Positions 1 to 7,622 of a stretch of 35,718 bases of DNA are shown in pieces. Positions within the stretch are counted from its first letter, which is position 1; every line of letters begins with the position of its first letter. The stretch is from CAYUXU01 sp964489695. GTDB lineage: Bacteria > Bacillota_I > Bacilli_A > Erysipelotrichales > Erysipelotrichaceae. Made by a program: the position numbers and the translations under genes. The DNA is taken from positions 1 to 35,718 of the forward strand of contig CAZAZP010000009.1 in assembly GCA_964489695.1 (NCBI GenBank), written 5' to 3'. The notes under the pieces were generated by a model, which saw only the letters and a list, made by a program, of their open reading frames with translations, ran no database searches and was not told the origin of the DNA.

Positions 1-33
1 CTCCACCAAAAGATGCAAGACAAAATTAATTAA
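1..33 (+). CDS. possible C-terminal end of a gene entering from the left
   Basis: The first reading frame is open from the window edge for ten codons and stops with TAA two bases before a strong plus-strand terminator hairpin. This is what the tail of an upstream gene would look like. The ten residues are too few to identify a product, and another frame is also open further on, so the call rests on the stop/terminator arrangement alone. Confidence 0.3.
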   Translation, partial: LHQKMQDKIN

Positions 34-35
34 GA

Positions 36-65
36 AAGTTCAGAGAATTAACTCTGAGCTTTTTT
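36..65 (+). terminator. rho-independent terminator
   Basis: A 10-bp stem (arms 36-45 and 52-61, one G.T pair) with a 6-base loop is followed by a run of T. It would end transcription of a plus-strand gene entering from the left edge. Confidence 0.8.
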
Positions 66-104
66 AATAGTGAAAGATTAAAAAATTAATCAATAATTAT
101 TAGA

Positions 105-132
105 CAAAAAACAGCAGACATTGTCTGCTGTT
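105..132 (-). terminator. rho-independent terminator of the lipoprotein pair
   Basis: The arms at 110-118 and 124-132 form a perfect 9-bp stem around a 5-base loop. On the minus strand it is followed by six T, just downstream of the stop codon of the lipoprotein at 153-629. Confidence 0.85.
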
Positions 133-152
133 TAACTTTAAGCTATTTAGGT

Positions 153-629
153 TTATTTAGTTTGGTTACCAGCTGGCTCAATGGTTTCAAACGAACAACT
201 GAATTGTTGGTTTTGTTCGCGCCAGATTAATGTCTGATTAAACCCTAAGACCCGACATTCTGGACATTCATCGCCATCTATCAGTTTTAAGGCTAATAAA
301 TCTGAGCGTGAGATGACTAGATAATCAATCTCATAAATAAAGTTAATTGCTTGATTATCCTTAAAGGCACTTGCTTTTAAACCTTTGATGGTATTTAATT
401 CTCCCGCTGTTTGGTTAAGATACTTCAGAAAGTTATCAGCGGTAGTTGGATCAAGTGCAAAAGATAAGTTATGTACTGATTTAATTACAGTATCATTAAC
501 ACCATAATAGGTTAGCTTGGCTTCAGCATTTTCGACCTGTCCGAGACATTCCGCTACGCGATAAACTGGTTTACTACAACCAGCAACGAAAAACAAAAAG
601 ATTAGTGCAACTTTCAAACTTGTTTTCAT
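153..629 (-). CDS. small lipoprotein, paralogue of its upstream neighbour
   Basis: This 158-residue protein starts with a lipoprotein signal peptide: two lysines, a hydrophobic stretch and the lipobox VAGC with Cys18. It should therefore be anchored on the outer face of the membrane. The mature part is soluble. It has one Cys near the start (AECLG) and one near the end (FSCSF), like the next gene, plus a CPEC pair near residue 120 that the neighbour lacks. Start ATG at 629 follows a TGAGGT ribosome site. Only 8 bp separate it from the gene at 638-1078, so the two are cotranscribed and end at the hairpin at 105-132. The shared layout suggests a duplicated YehR/DUF1307-like lipoprotein, but this copy has diverged and its role is unknown. 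Confidence 0.7.
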   Translation of the reverse strand: MKTSLKVALIFLFFVAGCSKPVYRVAECLGQVENAEAKLTYYGVNDTVIKSVHNLSFALDPTTADNFLKYLNQTAGELNTIKGLKASAFKDNQAINFIYEIDYLVISRSDLLALKLIDGDECPECRVLGFNQTLIWREQNQQFSCSFETIEPAGNQTK

Positions 630-637
630 AAGTTACC

Positions 638-1078
638 TCAATTTCTGAGCTGGCACTGATAACCAGCTTCAGCTAAATCATCTAACATTTTTTGTTTACT
701 AATATAATCAAATTCTAAGCCACTAGCCACTAAATACTTTTGTAATTCGGCTTTATCCATATAAGCAACAGAGAAGGTATAATTTTGCGTAAACAAAGTA
801 TCGGTTACTTCATAATTAAAAACTACATTTTTAGCTTCGGTTAGTTGTGCTTCAATGTTTTTGGCTGCCAGCATGGCTTGCTGGACTTGTTGATCATTAG
901 CTAATTCAGTGATTACTCGACTAATTAGCTTGGTAACTTCATCGTCAGTCGCATAGATTGAAGCTTGGTATTTTACTTTATCAATTGTTGCTTCACAAAT
1001 ATTAACTGTTTTTATATTTCGTTGACAAGCCACCAAACTAAGCAAGGATATTGCGATGACAATTATTCTTTTTTTCAT
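638..1078 (-). CDS. YehR-like (DUF1307) lipoprotein
   Basis: This 146-residue protein has a lipoprotein signal peptide ending in LVAC (Cys18). The C-terminal half, with a 'MDKAELQKYL' segment followed by 'ISKQKMLDDLAEAGYQC', resembles the end of YehR/DUF1307 lipoproteins, where a short amphipathic repeat ends in a glycine-aromatic pair. A Cys near the mature N-terminus and one near the C-terminus could form a disulfide. GGAGG precedes the ATG. It is first in a two-gene unit with the lipoprotein at 153-629, and an extended -10 promoter lies 28 bp upstream of its start. No function is established for this family, so I give none. Confidence 0.7.
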   Translation of the reverse strand: MKKRIIVIAISLLSLVACQRNIKTVNICEATIDKVKYQASIYATDDEVTKLISRVITELANDQQVQQAMLAAKNIEAQLTEAKNVVFNYEVTDTLFTQNYTFSVAYMDKAELQKYLVASGLEFDYISKQKMLDDLAEAGYQCQLRN

Positions 1079-1105
1079 CTTGCCTCCATTAGCTTACGCA
1101 ACTTC

Positions 1106-1114
1106 ATTATAACA
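1106..1114 (-). promoter_or_regulatory. extended -10 promoter for the lipoprotein pair
   Basis: On the minus strand the sequence TGTTATAAT gives a perfect -10 hexamer (1106-1111) with the TG extension. It lies in the 40-bp gap between the ogt stop and the lipoprotein start. No convincing -35 box is seen, which is common with extended -10 promoters. Confidence 0.6.
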
Positions 1115-1118
1115 AATA

Positions 1119-1619
1119 TTAGTTTTGGATTAAATACCAATCGGTTTTCCGCTGGATAAAACGATGACCTTCTAATTCTAATAATTGTTTTTGAATCTCA
1201 ATCCCGTTTCCAAAACCGACTAACTGACCATTTTTAGCTAAAACGCGATGACACGGCACAATAATTGATAACGGATTGCGATGATTAGCTTGGCCCACTG
1301 CACGAGCAGCGGTCGGTTTTCCACCAGCTAAAGCTAAAGCTTGATAACTACGGACTTCACCATAAGGGATTTTTAAAAGCTCGCCCCAGACTGTTTCTTG
1401 CCAAAAAGTACTAGCGTATTTAATTGGGATAGTAAAAACTTGCCGTTGTTGTGTGAAATATTCTTGTAATTGTTGGCCCGCTAGTTTTAAAACCGGTGAA
1501 AAAACTTCTTTTGAAACTGGTCTTGGTCCTTTAATCAAATCAACCGCATAAAGAAAATTTTGATCGCCAGTTAATAGCCAGTCACCTAGCTTACTTGAAA
1601 CGACTACTTGTTCCTTCAT
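1119..1619 (-). CDS. ogt: methylated-DNA--[protein]-cysteine S-methyltransferase
   Basis: This is a suicide DNA-repair protein that moves the alkyl group from O6-alkylguanine to its own cysteine. The active-site motif PCHRV is intact with Cys123. It is preceded by the helix-turn-helix segment around 'YGEVRSYQALA' (86-96) and the arginine-finger region 'ARAVGQANHRNP' (105-116). At 166 residues it has the usual length of the short Ogt type, with no Ada-like N-terminal domain. The start codon overlaps the stop of the upstream dehydrogenase by 4 bp (ATGA), so translation is probably coupled. Ogt and YbaZ/ATL proteins share this fold, but the intact PCHR motif argues for a real methyltransferase. 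Confidence 0.92.
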   Translation of the reverse strand: MKEQVVVSSKLGDWLLTGDQNFLYAVDLIKGPRPVSKEVFSPVLKLAGQQLQEYFTQQRQVFTIPIKYASTFWQETVWGELLKIPYGEVRSYQALALAGGKPTAARAVGQANHRNPLSIIVPCHRVLAKNGQLVGFGNGIEIQKQLLELEGHRFIQRKTDWYLIQN

Positions 1620-2530
1620 AGTTCATTAATTAAAGTTTGTCCTAAAAGAAAGGCACTTAAATTCTTGACAATTAATTGTTGATTTCGTAAGACGTTATCA
1701 CTTGATTGGCCAGAAAGATGAGGGGTAATAACTACCTTAGGTGCTTCCCATAATGGATGATCAATCGGTAAAGGTTCAATCTCTAAGACATCTAAAATCA
1801 CCTTTTTGAGTTTTTTCGGTAAGACAGCTAATAAGTCCTCGGTTTTAATGAGGGTGCCGCGTCCAACATTGATTAAAATAGCTGAATCTTGCATTAGCTC
1901 TAACCGAGTTTGATCAAGTAAATGATAGGTCGCTGGATTAGCTGGTAGTGCTCCCACCACAATATCAGCCCATGCTAACCACTTATCTAATTCATTTAAC
2001 GGATAACAATCAGAAAATCCTGGTTGCATGTGGCCCGTACTATTAAGCCCGACCACTTCCATCTCAAACGCTTGGGCGCGTTTCGCAATCGCTTGACCAA
2101 TACTACCAGTCCCTAAAATTAAAATCTTTTGATTAGTTAAAGCTAAATTACCCATTTCTTTTTGCCAATGATGCTTTGCTTGATTTTGGACAATCAAATC
2201 AATATTTTTATAAGTCGCTAAAATATAGGCTAAGACATACTCAGCAATCGGATCACTATATAATCCCCGTCCATTAGCCACTTTAACGCCAGCTTGCTTC
2301 AATTGATTGACAGCTAAACTTTCAAAACCAGCTGACATTAGTTGCACAAACTTTAAATGCTTTAAATCGAAAGCGAGGTGATTGATATACTCTGGAAAAT
2401 CCACAATAATCTCGCCAGTTAATAATTCTTCATTAGCGGTTTGATAATAATTGATTTGGGCGCCTAACTCTGTCAGTTGTTTGGCTTGTGTTTCTGTTAA
2501 CTGAAACCGTTGATTAATATAAACTTTCAT
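1616..2530 (-). CDS. D-isomer-specific 2-hydroxyacid dehydrogenase family protein
   Basis: This 304-residue NAD(P)-dependent oxidoreductase interconverts a 2-hydroxyacid and a 2-oxoacid; the exact substrate cannot be read from sequence. It has the split catalytic domain and a Rossmann core with 'GTGSIGQ' near residue 140. The catalytic triad is visible as Arg in 'NVGRGTL', Glu in 'LEIEPLP' and His in 'TPHLSG'. The start has an excellent AAGGAGG site. It is translationally coupled to ogt downstream; no functional link between the two is obvious. Phosphoglycerate, glyoxylate and D-lactate dehydrogenases are relatives. The short length (no ACT domain) fits the glyoxylate/hydroxypyruvate-reductase-like group. 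Confidence 0.88.
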   Translation of the reverse strand: MKVYINQRFQLTETQAKQLTELGAQINYYQTANEELLTGEIIVDFPEYINHLAFDLKHLKFVQLMSAGFESLAVNQLKQAGVKVANGRGLYSDPIAEYVLAYILATYKNIDLIVQNQAKHHWQKEMGNLALTNQKILILGTGSIGQAIAKRAQAFEMEVVGLNSTGHMQPGFSDCYPLNELDKWLAWADIVVGALPANPATYHLLDQTRLELMQDSAILINVGRGTLIKTEDLLAVLPKKLKKVILDVLEIEPLPIDHPLWEAPKVVITPHLSGQSSDNVLRNQQLIVKNLSAFLLGQTLINEL

Positions 2531-2573
2531 ATGACCCTCCTTCTTAACTATAACAGATGAAACATTACTGCTT

Positions 2574-2604
2574 AAATAAAAAGGAATACTTTAACATATT
2601 CCTT
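2574..2604 (-). terminator. rho-independent terminator
   Basis: The 8-bp arms at 2581-2588 and 2597-2604 form a hairpin that includes the stop codon of the gene at 2603-3016. On the minus strand a T-rich tail interrupted by one A-run follows. Confidence 0.65.
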
Positions 2605-3016
2605 ATTCCAGTGACTTTAAACCAGTGGCTAATTCATTCGATATCCGTTGGAAGATAGCTAAGACAGCTGGGTCATCCAGAAAATACTGCCTATTTTCAG
2701 CTAAAGCTTGGTAGATCGTTTTTAAGTCCATCCGTAAATCCTCAATTAATTGATCGTCAGTTAAAGATACATAATACGGATGTTCTTTAATCCAAGCATA
2801 TTCAATAAATTCACAACAGGTTGAAATTGGTACTTCATCACGCGATAATAAGAGTGTCCCAATTTCGCTCATTAAATTGTTTAAACTACCTGATCGAGTT
2901 AAGATTTCAGTTTTCAATGGTTGATATTTTTCACCAAAATGAAATAGATATTGAAATAGTTTTGTTTGAAAGAGGCCTAAAGTGCCAATTAGTTCGTTTA
3001 AGACATTTGCTTGCAT
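2603..3016 (-). CDS. helical protein of unknown function
   Basis: I do not recognise this 137-residue protein. It has no signal peptide or membrane segment. The predicted content is almost all amphipathic helix, with leucine- and acid-rich stretches such as 'LTDDQLIEDLRMDLKTIYQAL', and a Cys-Cys pair near residue 67. It starts at ATG 3016 after a GGAG site and has its own promoter and terminator, so it is a stand-alone gene. It is divergently transcribed from the LytTR regulator across a 148-bp gap that contains LytTR-type repeats, so joint regulation is possible but unproven. Confidence 0.7.
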   Translation of the reverse strand: MQANVLNELIGTLGLFQTKLFQYLFHFGEKYQPLKTEILTRSGSLNNLMSEIGTLLLSRDEVPISTCCEFIEYAWIKEHPYYVSLTDDQLIEDLRMDLKTIYQALAENRQYFLDDPAVLAIFQRISNELATGLKSLE

Positions 3017-3033
3017 AGTATCACTCCAACCTT

Positions 3034-3062
3034 ATAGTAGGTGAGTAAGCTATTTTTTTCAA
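3034..3062 (-). promoter_or_regulatory. sigma-A type promoter for the helical protein gene
   Basis: The minus strand reads TTGAAA (3057-3062), a 17-bp spacer, then TACTAT (3034-3039). The position, about 20 bp before the start codon of the gene ending at 2603, fits well. Confidence 0.65.
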
Positions 3063-3079
3063 TATTTATGCCTTAAAGC

Positions 3080-3109
3080 ACCACTTAGAGAAATATACTG
3101 ACCACTTAG
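3080..3109 (+). promoter_or_regulatory. LytTR-type direct repeat operator
   Basis: The nonamer ACCACTTAG occurs twice, at 3080-3088 and 3101-3109, with exactly 12 bp between. Two direct 9-bp repeats with a 12-13-bp spacer are the known layout of LytTR-domain binding sites such as those of AgrA. The pair lies just upstream of the promoter of the LytTR gene, where an activator would bind. Confidence 0.65.
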
Positions 3110-3141
3110 CGCCTTTTACTAGTAATACCAACCTAAAGACT

Positions 3142-3147
3142 TATAAT
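3142..3147 (+). promoter_or_regulatory. -10 box of the LytTR-LiaF operon
   Basis: A perfect TATAAT lies 18 bp before the ATG at 3165. At 17-bp spacing the -35 position (3119-3124) reads CTAGTA, a very poor match. Together with the LytTR repeats just upstream this suggests an activator-dependent promoter. Confidence 0.55.
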
Positions 3148-3164
3148 TTGAAATGAGGTGGCCG

Positions 3165-3629
3165 ATGAAAATCAAATATATTCCGGATGAGACTTTATCT
3201 GAAGATACGATTGTGGTTAATTTTCATCCCGCCAATCCGAAACTAGCGCAATTACAAGCTCATTTAGCGCAACAAACGGAACCAGCTAAATTGACTGTCT
3301 TAAGCCAAGAGCGGGAAATCTTACTTAATCCGGATGAAATCTTGTTTTTTGAAACTAGTGGCGAAATTGTTTATGTTCATACTGCCAATAAAAGTTATCA
3401 GATTAAACTTAGACTTTATGAAATCGAACAGTTACAATATGCTTATTTCTGTCGGATCTCAAAGTCCACCATTGTTAATCTGAAACAAATTTATGCCCTT
3501 GAAAAAGGCTTTGGGGCCGGTAGCCTAATTCGCTTTCGTCAAAGTCATAAAGAAGTCTATGTTTCAAGACTTTATTACAAGTTATTAAAAGAAAAGATAA
3601 AGGAGAAAATAACTTATGAAAAAAAATAA
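3165..3629 (+). CDS. LytTR-family DNA-binding transcriptional regulator
   Basis: This 154-residue protein has a C-terminal LytTR DNA-binding domain covering about residues 45-145. The typical pieces are visible: the ILLNPDEILFFE strand, the 'GEIVYVHT' strand, 'FCRISKSTIVNL' and the closing 'VYVSRLY' strand. There is no receiver domain, so it is not a classical response regulator; the N-terminal 45 residues are short and unassigned. An ATG 12 bp upstream overlaps the GAGGTGG ribosome site, so the later ATG is chosen. Its stop overlaps the LiaF-like gene by 14 bp. LytTR genes paired with a small membrane protein usually form a self-regulating unit in Bacillota, and the direct repeats upstream fit that. 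The signal is unknown. Confidence 0.85.
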   Translation: MKIKYIPDETLSEDTIVVNFHPANPKLAQLQAHLAQQTEPAKLTVLSQEREILLNPDEILFFETSGEIVYVHTANKSYQIKLRLYEIEQLQYAYFCRISKSTIVNLKQIYALEKGFGAGSLIRFRQSHKEVYVSRLYYKLLKEKIKEKITYEKK

Positions 3630-4332
3630 CATCCTCTGGGGATTAATCTTAATTCTTTTAGCTTTATCCATTATCCTAAAAGAGCTTAAGATCATTTTTA
3701 TTGATATTTATGATTTAAAAATCATCGCTGCCCTTTTAATTGGTTATTTAGCTTTTAAAAGTTTGCTTAAAAAGAACTTCTTTGCGGCGTTTTTCTATCT
3801 AGGTTTCATTATTTATCTAAACCCGCAAAATATCTTCCCTAACATTAGCTTGTTTAAAATCCTTTTTGTGGCGATTCTATTAGGTATTGGCTTTAATCTT
3901 CTTTTCTCTCCCACGATAAAAAAAAGAGTATTTATTTTTAATGATAGCCGGAGTGGAAAAAGGAAAGAATACTACAGCGAGAACTCAGAATATTATAGTG
4001 AAAATAACGATAAAGTCAGTTTTGAGACCATCTTTAGTCAAGCGACCCGTTATGTTTACTCCGATGATTTAACTGACCTCGAATTATCTACTGTCTTTGG
4101 AAGCTTAAAAATCTACTTAGATCAAGCCACGATCAATCCGGCTGCTAAAATAGAAATAGAAAATATTTTTGCTAAAACTGAAATCTATGTTCCAAAAGAT
4201 TATTACATTAAAACAAATGCAACCACCGTCTTTGGCAATATTAACGAAATTAATCCGCCCACGTCTTACACTAAGACGATTACCTTAACGGGTGATATTG
4301 TCTTTGGTTCATTAACCATTGTTTATCTTTAG
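3616..4332 (+). CDS. LiaF-like membrane protein
   Basis: This 238-residue protein has four hydrophobic segments in its first 105 residues, a charged linker (about 105-135), and a C-terminal LiaF/DUF2154-like beta-helical region. The repeated 'TVFGSLKIYL', 'TTVFGNINE' and 'IVFGSLTIVYL' segments mark that domain. LiaF in Bacillus restrains the LiaSR envelope-stress system; here the partner would be the LytTR protein whose gene it overlaps by 14 bp. I infer that it modulates that regulator at the membrane, which is typical for membrane proteins cotranscribed with a bare LytTR gene. The gene is followed at once by a strong terminator. Confidence 0.8.
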   Translation: MKKNNILWGLILILLALSIILKELKIIFIDIYDLKIIAALLIGYLAFKSLLKKNFFAAFFYLGFIIYLNPQNIFPNISLFKILFVAILLGIGFNLLFSPTIKKRVFIFNDSRSGKRKEYYSENSEYYSENNDKVSFETIFSQATRYVYSDDLTDLELSTVFGSLKIYLDQATINPAAKIEIENIFAKTEIYVPKDYYIKTNATTVFGNINEINPPTSYTKTITLTGDIVFGSLTIVYL

Positions 4333-4358
4333 AAAGTGCTTCGGCACTTTTTTTATTT
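4333..4358 (+). terminator. rho-independent terminator with TTCG loop
   Basis: A 7-bp stem (4333-4339 with 4344-4350) is capped by the stable TTCG tetraloop and followed by a T run. It starts directly after the LiaF-like stop codon. Confidence 0.9.
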
Positions 4359-4376
4359 ATCTGAACTAATTTTCGT

Positions 4377-4382
4377 TATAAT
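4377..4382 (+). promoter_or_regulatory. -10 box of the YigZ-addB-addA operon
   Basis: A perfect TATAAT sits 17 bp upstream of the YigZ-family start, right after the preceding terminator. The -35 region (4354-4359) is weak. Confidence 0.55.
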
Positions 4383-4399
4383 ATAGACAAAGGAGTTTT

Positions 4400-5020
4400 A
4401 TGTACTTAATTGACCAATCATATCAAAACGAAATAGTCATCAATAAGTCGCGTTTTATCGCCTATTTAAGTCCGGTCGTAAGTGAAGCTGAAGTTTTAGC
4501 TTATCTCACTGAAATACGCCAAATTCACCCCAAAGCGACCCATCATTGTTATGCTTTTATTTTAAACGAACAAACTAAACGCAGTAATGATGCTGGTGAA
4601 CCCGCTGGAACCGCTGGTTTACCCATCTTAGAAACTTTAATGCAACACCAATTAACCCAAGTAATTCTGATTGTTGTGCGCTATTATGGCGGAATTAAAC
4701 TCGGAGCTGGTGGATTAATTCGCGCTTATCGTCAAAGTGCCAATCAAGTCATTTCCCAAGCCACCATTTATCAAGCCATTAAAACTGCTGTTTACCAAAT
4801 CGTTTTCCCTTATAGTTTAGTTAACTTAATCAGCCAACAACTCGCGGATTGCTTAATTTTAGAGAAACAGTTTAAAACCGAAGTTTCTTGGCAATTCGCG
4901 ACTAATGATGAATCTATTATTAAAAGCTTAATTAACGCCACTAGTGGTCAAGTCATCCCAGAATTGATTGCTTATCAAAATATTAATACTTTAATAAAGG
5001 AGCCTTATGACCTATCCTAA
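4400..5020 (+). CDS. YigZ/IMPACT family protein
   Basis: This 206-residue protein belongs to the UPF0029/IMPACT family (E. coli YigZ, Bacillus YvyE). The family block is complete: 'SNDAGEPAGTAGLPIL' near 61-76, then 'VVRYYGGIKLGAGGLIRAYRQSA' near 91-113, followed by a ferredoxin-like C-terminal domain. The family has a ribosomal protein S5 domain 2-like fold; its bacterial role is not settled. ATG 4400 follows AAAGGAG. The last 14 bp overlap the start of addB, so the two are translationally coupled. Confidence 0.9.
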   Translation: MYLIDQSYQNEIVINKSRFIAYLSPVVSEAEVLAYLTEIRQIHPKATHHCYAFILNEQTKRSNDAGEPAGTAGLPILETLMQHQLTQVILIVVRYYGGIKLGAGGLIRAYRQSANQVISQATIYQAIKTAVYQIVFPYSLVNLISQQLADCLILEKQFKTEVSWQFATNDESIIKSLINATSGQVIPELIAYQNINTLIKEPYDLS

Positions 5021-7622
5021 CTTAGAAAAAAACTCGACTATTTTACTAAAGTATTACCAACGGTTACCTTTTTTTGCTGAGCTATTAACCACGGTCCCGG
5101 GGTTAACTCATATTAACTTTCAATCAATTAATCAGCTCTATCAATTAGATAAATTTGATGACTTTGAGCTAAAACAATTATTTTATTCCATCTTGAACAC
5201 CCAACCACCACTTAAAGTTTTAGGCCATTACTATCAATCGCTAGCTTTTATAGATGAGTTAGTCCAACTTTACCAAATAATTATTACAAACGGATTACAG
5301 TTAGCTGATTTACCTCAAACTACTTTTAAAGAACAAGATATTTACACTTTAATTAAGCAAGCCTTAAGTCAACCAACTAGTTATCAACAAAGGGTTTTAA
5401 GCTTTAAACCAGCAAATAATCCCTACTATCGCTTAGAAAGTTATCCACCTGATTTAATCGAACAAGGGTTATTAAGGAAACTAAATTATCAAAGTATCCC
5501 GGTATTAACCAAACAACCCGCAAAAATTCAGGCTTATCACACGTTAAATCTGAAAGTTGAAGTGGAAGCGGTAGCCCAACAAATTATTGCTTCAAAACTT
5601 GCCTTGGATGAGACCTTATTGATTTGTTTAAATACTGATTATTTCCCTGTTATTAAGCAAGTCTTTGCGCGTTACCAAATAAATATCAATCAAACTAACT
5701 CTTTAGCGCATTATCAGTTTTTAGAGTTATTTTTAGGGCTGTTAAATTATTGGATTAAACCTACAACCACTGGCTTAATCCAAAACTTAAAGATCAATGC
5801 TTTTTATTTGCCCAAAGCCTATGAATTGGCGACCTTACTTGATTATTATGAGATTACTCCTGCGACCTTGGAAAATTTTAATCCCGTTAGTTTAAAACAA
5901 GTTCCCCTTTTTCAAGCGGGTGAATTACGTTGGTTAAACTATTTAATTACAGTCACCGCAGAAAGTCTCACACAATTAAAGAGCCAACTAAAACAAATCC
6001 AAGCTTTTAGAACTCCTTCTGAAGTAATATCTTATGCGTTAAAACTCGCCCAAGATCAGCTGAATCCGGCTGAATTAACCGGCTTTAATGAATTAAAACT
6101 TACTCTAGCCAAGTTAGCTGAACGCTTTGATTTTGACACATTAACTCCTGAGTTATTAGTAGATTTTTTACGTTTGATTAAACCACAAGCAACTGACTTA
6201 CATAATCAAGTTATCGTCACTAATCAAATTGATTATTTTTATCCTGGTGTAAAAAACTGTTTTATCTTAGGGGTCTCCAATAATAATTTCCCCCAAATTA
6301 ATCAGTTTACCGGTATTATCGATGAGATTTATTTAGCTAAATTGCCAGTGACTAGTTTAGCTGATCGAACCGCTCAATACCTGAGTGCCTTAGAAAAGTT
6401 ATTTCAGTTAAGTGAAAACTTAACGGTTAGTTATGCATTTGCGGACTATGAAGGGAAACCATTAACTGCTGCTTATCAATTTGAAGCTCTGTTAAAGCAA
6501 CACCAAACTACCTTTTTAGAATATCGACTCGCTGAAAAGCATGATCCTTTAACTAAAACTTATACGATTAACCCTGAGCTTTTTTGGTCATTAATTAATT
6601 ATGATAATGCTTTAGGTGGTTCAGTATCTGCTTATGAAACTTATACCAGTTGTCAATATTCCTATTTCTTAAAATATGGTTTACGGCTCCAAGAATTAAC
6701 CTTACCTTCTTTTAGTGCAGCTACCGTCGGAACGATGATGCACTTTTTAATGCAAAAAATTGTTAGTACTTATCAAAAAGATTATCCACTACTAACTAAT
6801 AAACAACTAGCTGACATCTTAGTCAGTAATACCAGTGAGTTATTTACGGTCTTACCTCAATTAGAACCAACTTGGCGGATGATTTGGGTTAATTTCCTTT
6901 ATCAACTAGAATTATGGTTTCCTTTTTTAACTGATATGGAAGCCCATAATCGTTTTATCCCTGAGCTTTTAGAACATAAATTCCAATATACTTTCAATTT
7001 TGATGATTTAACCTTACATCTTACCGGCTTTATTGACCGAGTTGATCGCTATCAAGATTATTTTCGCATCATTGATTATAAAAGCTCAAGTAAAAGCTTA
7101 AATCTCAATCAAATCATCCAAGGCCAACAACTACAGCTTTTAACCTATTTATATGTCTATCAAAAACAGACCGCTTTACAGCCGCATGGTGTTTATTATT
7201 GTAGTCTACCAAGAAAATTAGAAAACTATCCGAGCTATTCAATCAATTATCGCAAGAAAAAGCCCACCGTGGAAGCAGTGAGTGATCAAGCGCGCGAAGA
7301 TAAAACTTTTACTGCTTTACGCTTATCTGGGCTCACCACCGGTAATCCTGCTTCAATTTATGCCAGTGAACTACACGTTAACGATTTAACATTGAAGGAT
7401 AATAAGTTAGGGAAAAAAGCGTTATTAGAGTTTGAAGAAATTTCTCGAATTGTTCCGGCCCTTTATCAAGCGATTACCAAGCAAATCAAAGCTGGTGAAA
7501 TTGATTGTAACCCCGATAAGTCAGCTTGTACTTACTGCCCATTTAAAGAAATCTGTCAGTACTATCAAACCGAAGATAAACAACCCTTAATTGACTTATC
7601 TTTAATAAAGGAGACTAAATGA
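5007..7622 (+). CDS. addB: ATP-dependent helicase/nuclease subunit B (AddB), shortened
   Basis: AddB pairs with AddA to resect double-strand breaks and hand over 3' ends for RecA. The C-terminal nuclease domain is intact: 'GFIDRVDRY' followed by the DYK motif at 690-692. The four cysteines of the iron-sulfur staple are present: Cys549, Cys841, Cys844 and Cys850 in the C-x2-C-x5-C pattern. At 871 residues it is about 300 shorter than Bacillus AddB (around 1166), and the N-terminal part has no recognisable Walker A motif, so the ATP-binding helicase-like half is degenerate, as in streptococcal RexB. ATG 5007 follows AAAGGAG inside the previous gene; the stop overlaps the addA start (ATGA). Confidence 0.88.
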   Translation: MTYPNLEKNSTILLKYYQRLPFFAELLTTVPGLTHINFQSINQLYQLDKFDDFELKQLFYSILNTQPPLKVLGHYYQSLAFIDELVQLYQIIITNGLQLADLPQTTFKEQDIYTLIKQALSQPTSYQQRVLSFKPANNPYYRLESYPPDLIEQGLLRKLNYQSIPVLTKQPAKIQAYHTLNLKVEVEAVAQQIIASKLALDETLLICLNTDYFPVIKQVFARYQININQTNSLAHYQFLELFLGLLNYWIKPTTTGLIQNLKINAFYLPKAYELATLLDYYEITPATLENFNPVSLKQVPLFQAGELRWLNYLITVTAESLTQLKSQLKQIQAFRTPSEVISYALKLAQDQLNPAELTGFNELKLTLAKLAERFDFDTLTPELLVDFLRLIKPQATDLHNQVIVTNQIDYFYPGVKNCFILGVSNNNFPQINQFTGIIDEIYLAKLPVTSLADRTAQYLSALEKLFQLSENLTVSYAFADYEGKPLTAAYQFEALLKQHQTTFLEYRLAEKHDPLTKTYTINPELFWSLINYDNALGGSVSAYETYTSCQYSYFLKYGLRLQELTLPSFSAATVGTMMHFLMQKIVSTYQKDYPLLTNKQLADILVSNTSELFTVLPQLEPTWRMIWVNFLYQLELWFPFLTDMEAHNRFIPELLEHKFQYTFNFDDLTLHLTGFIDRVDRYQDYFRIIDYKSSSKSLNLNQIIQGQQLQLLTYLYVYQKQTALQPHGVYYCSLPRKLENYPSYSINYRKKKPTVEAVSDQAREDKTFTALRLSGLTTGNPASIYASELHVNDLTLKDNKLGKKALLEFEEISRIVPALYQAITKQIKAGEIDCNPDKSACTYCPFKEICQYYQTEDKQPLIDLSLIKETK

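Noticed and set aside
5440..6800. TTATCCAC strings resembling DnaA boxes
   Set aside because: They are isolated, lie within addB coding sequence and are not clustered next to an AT-rich unwinding region, so there is no evidence for an origin.
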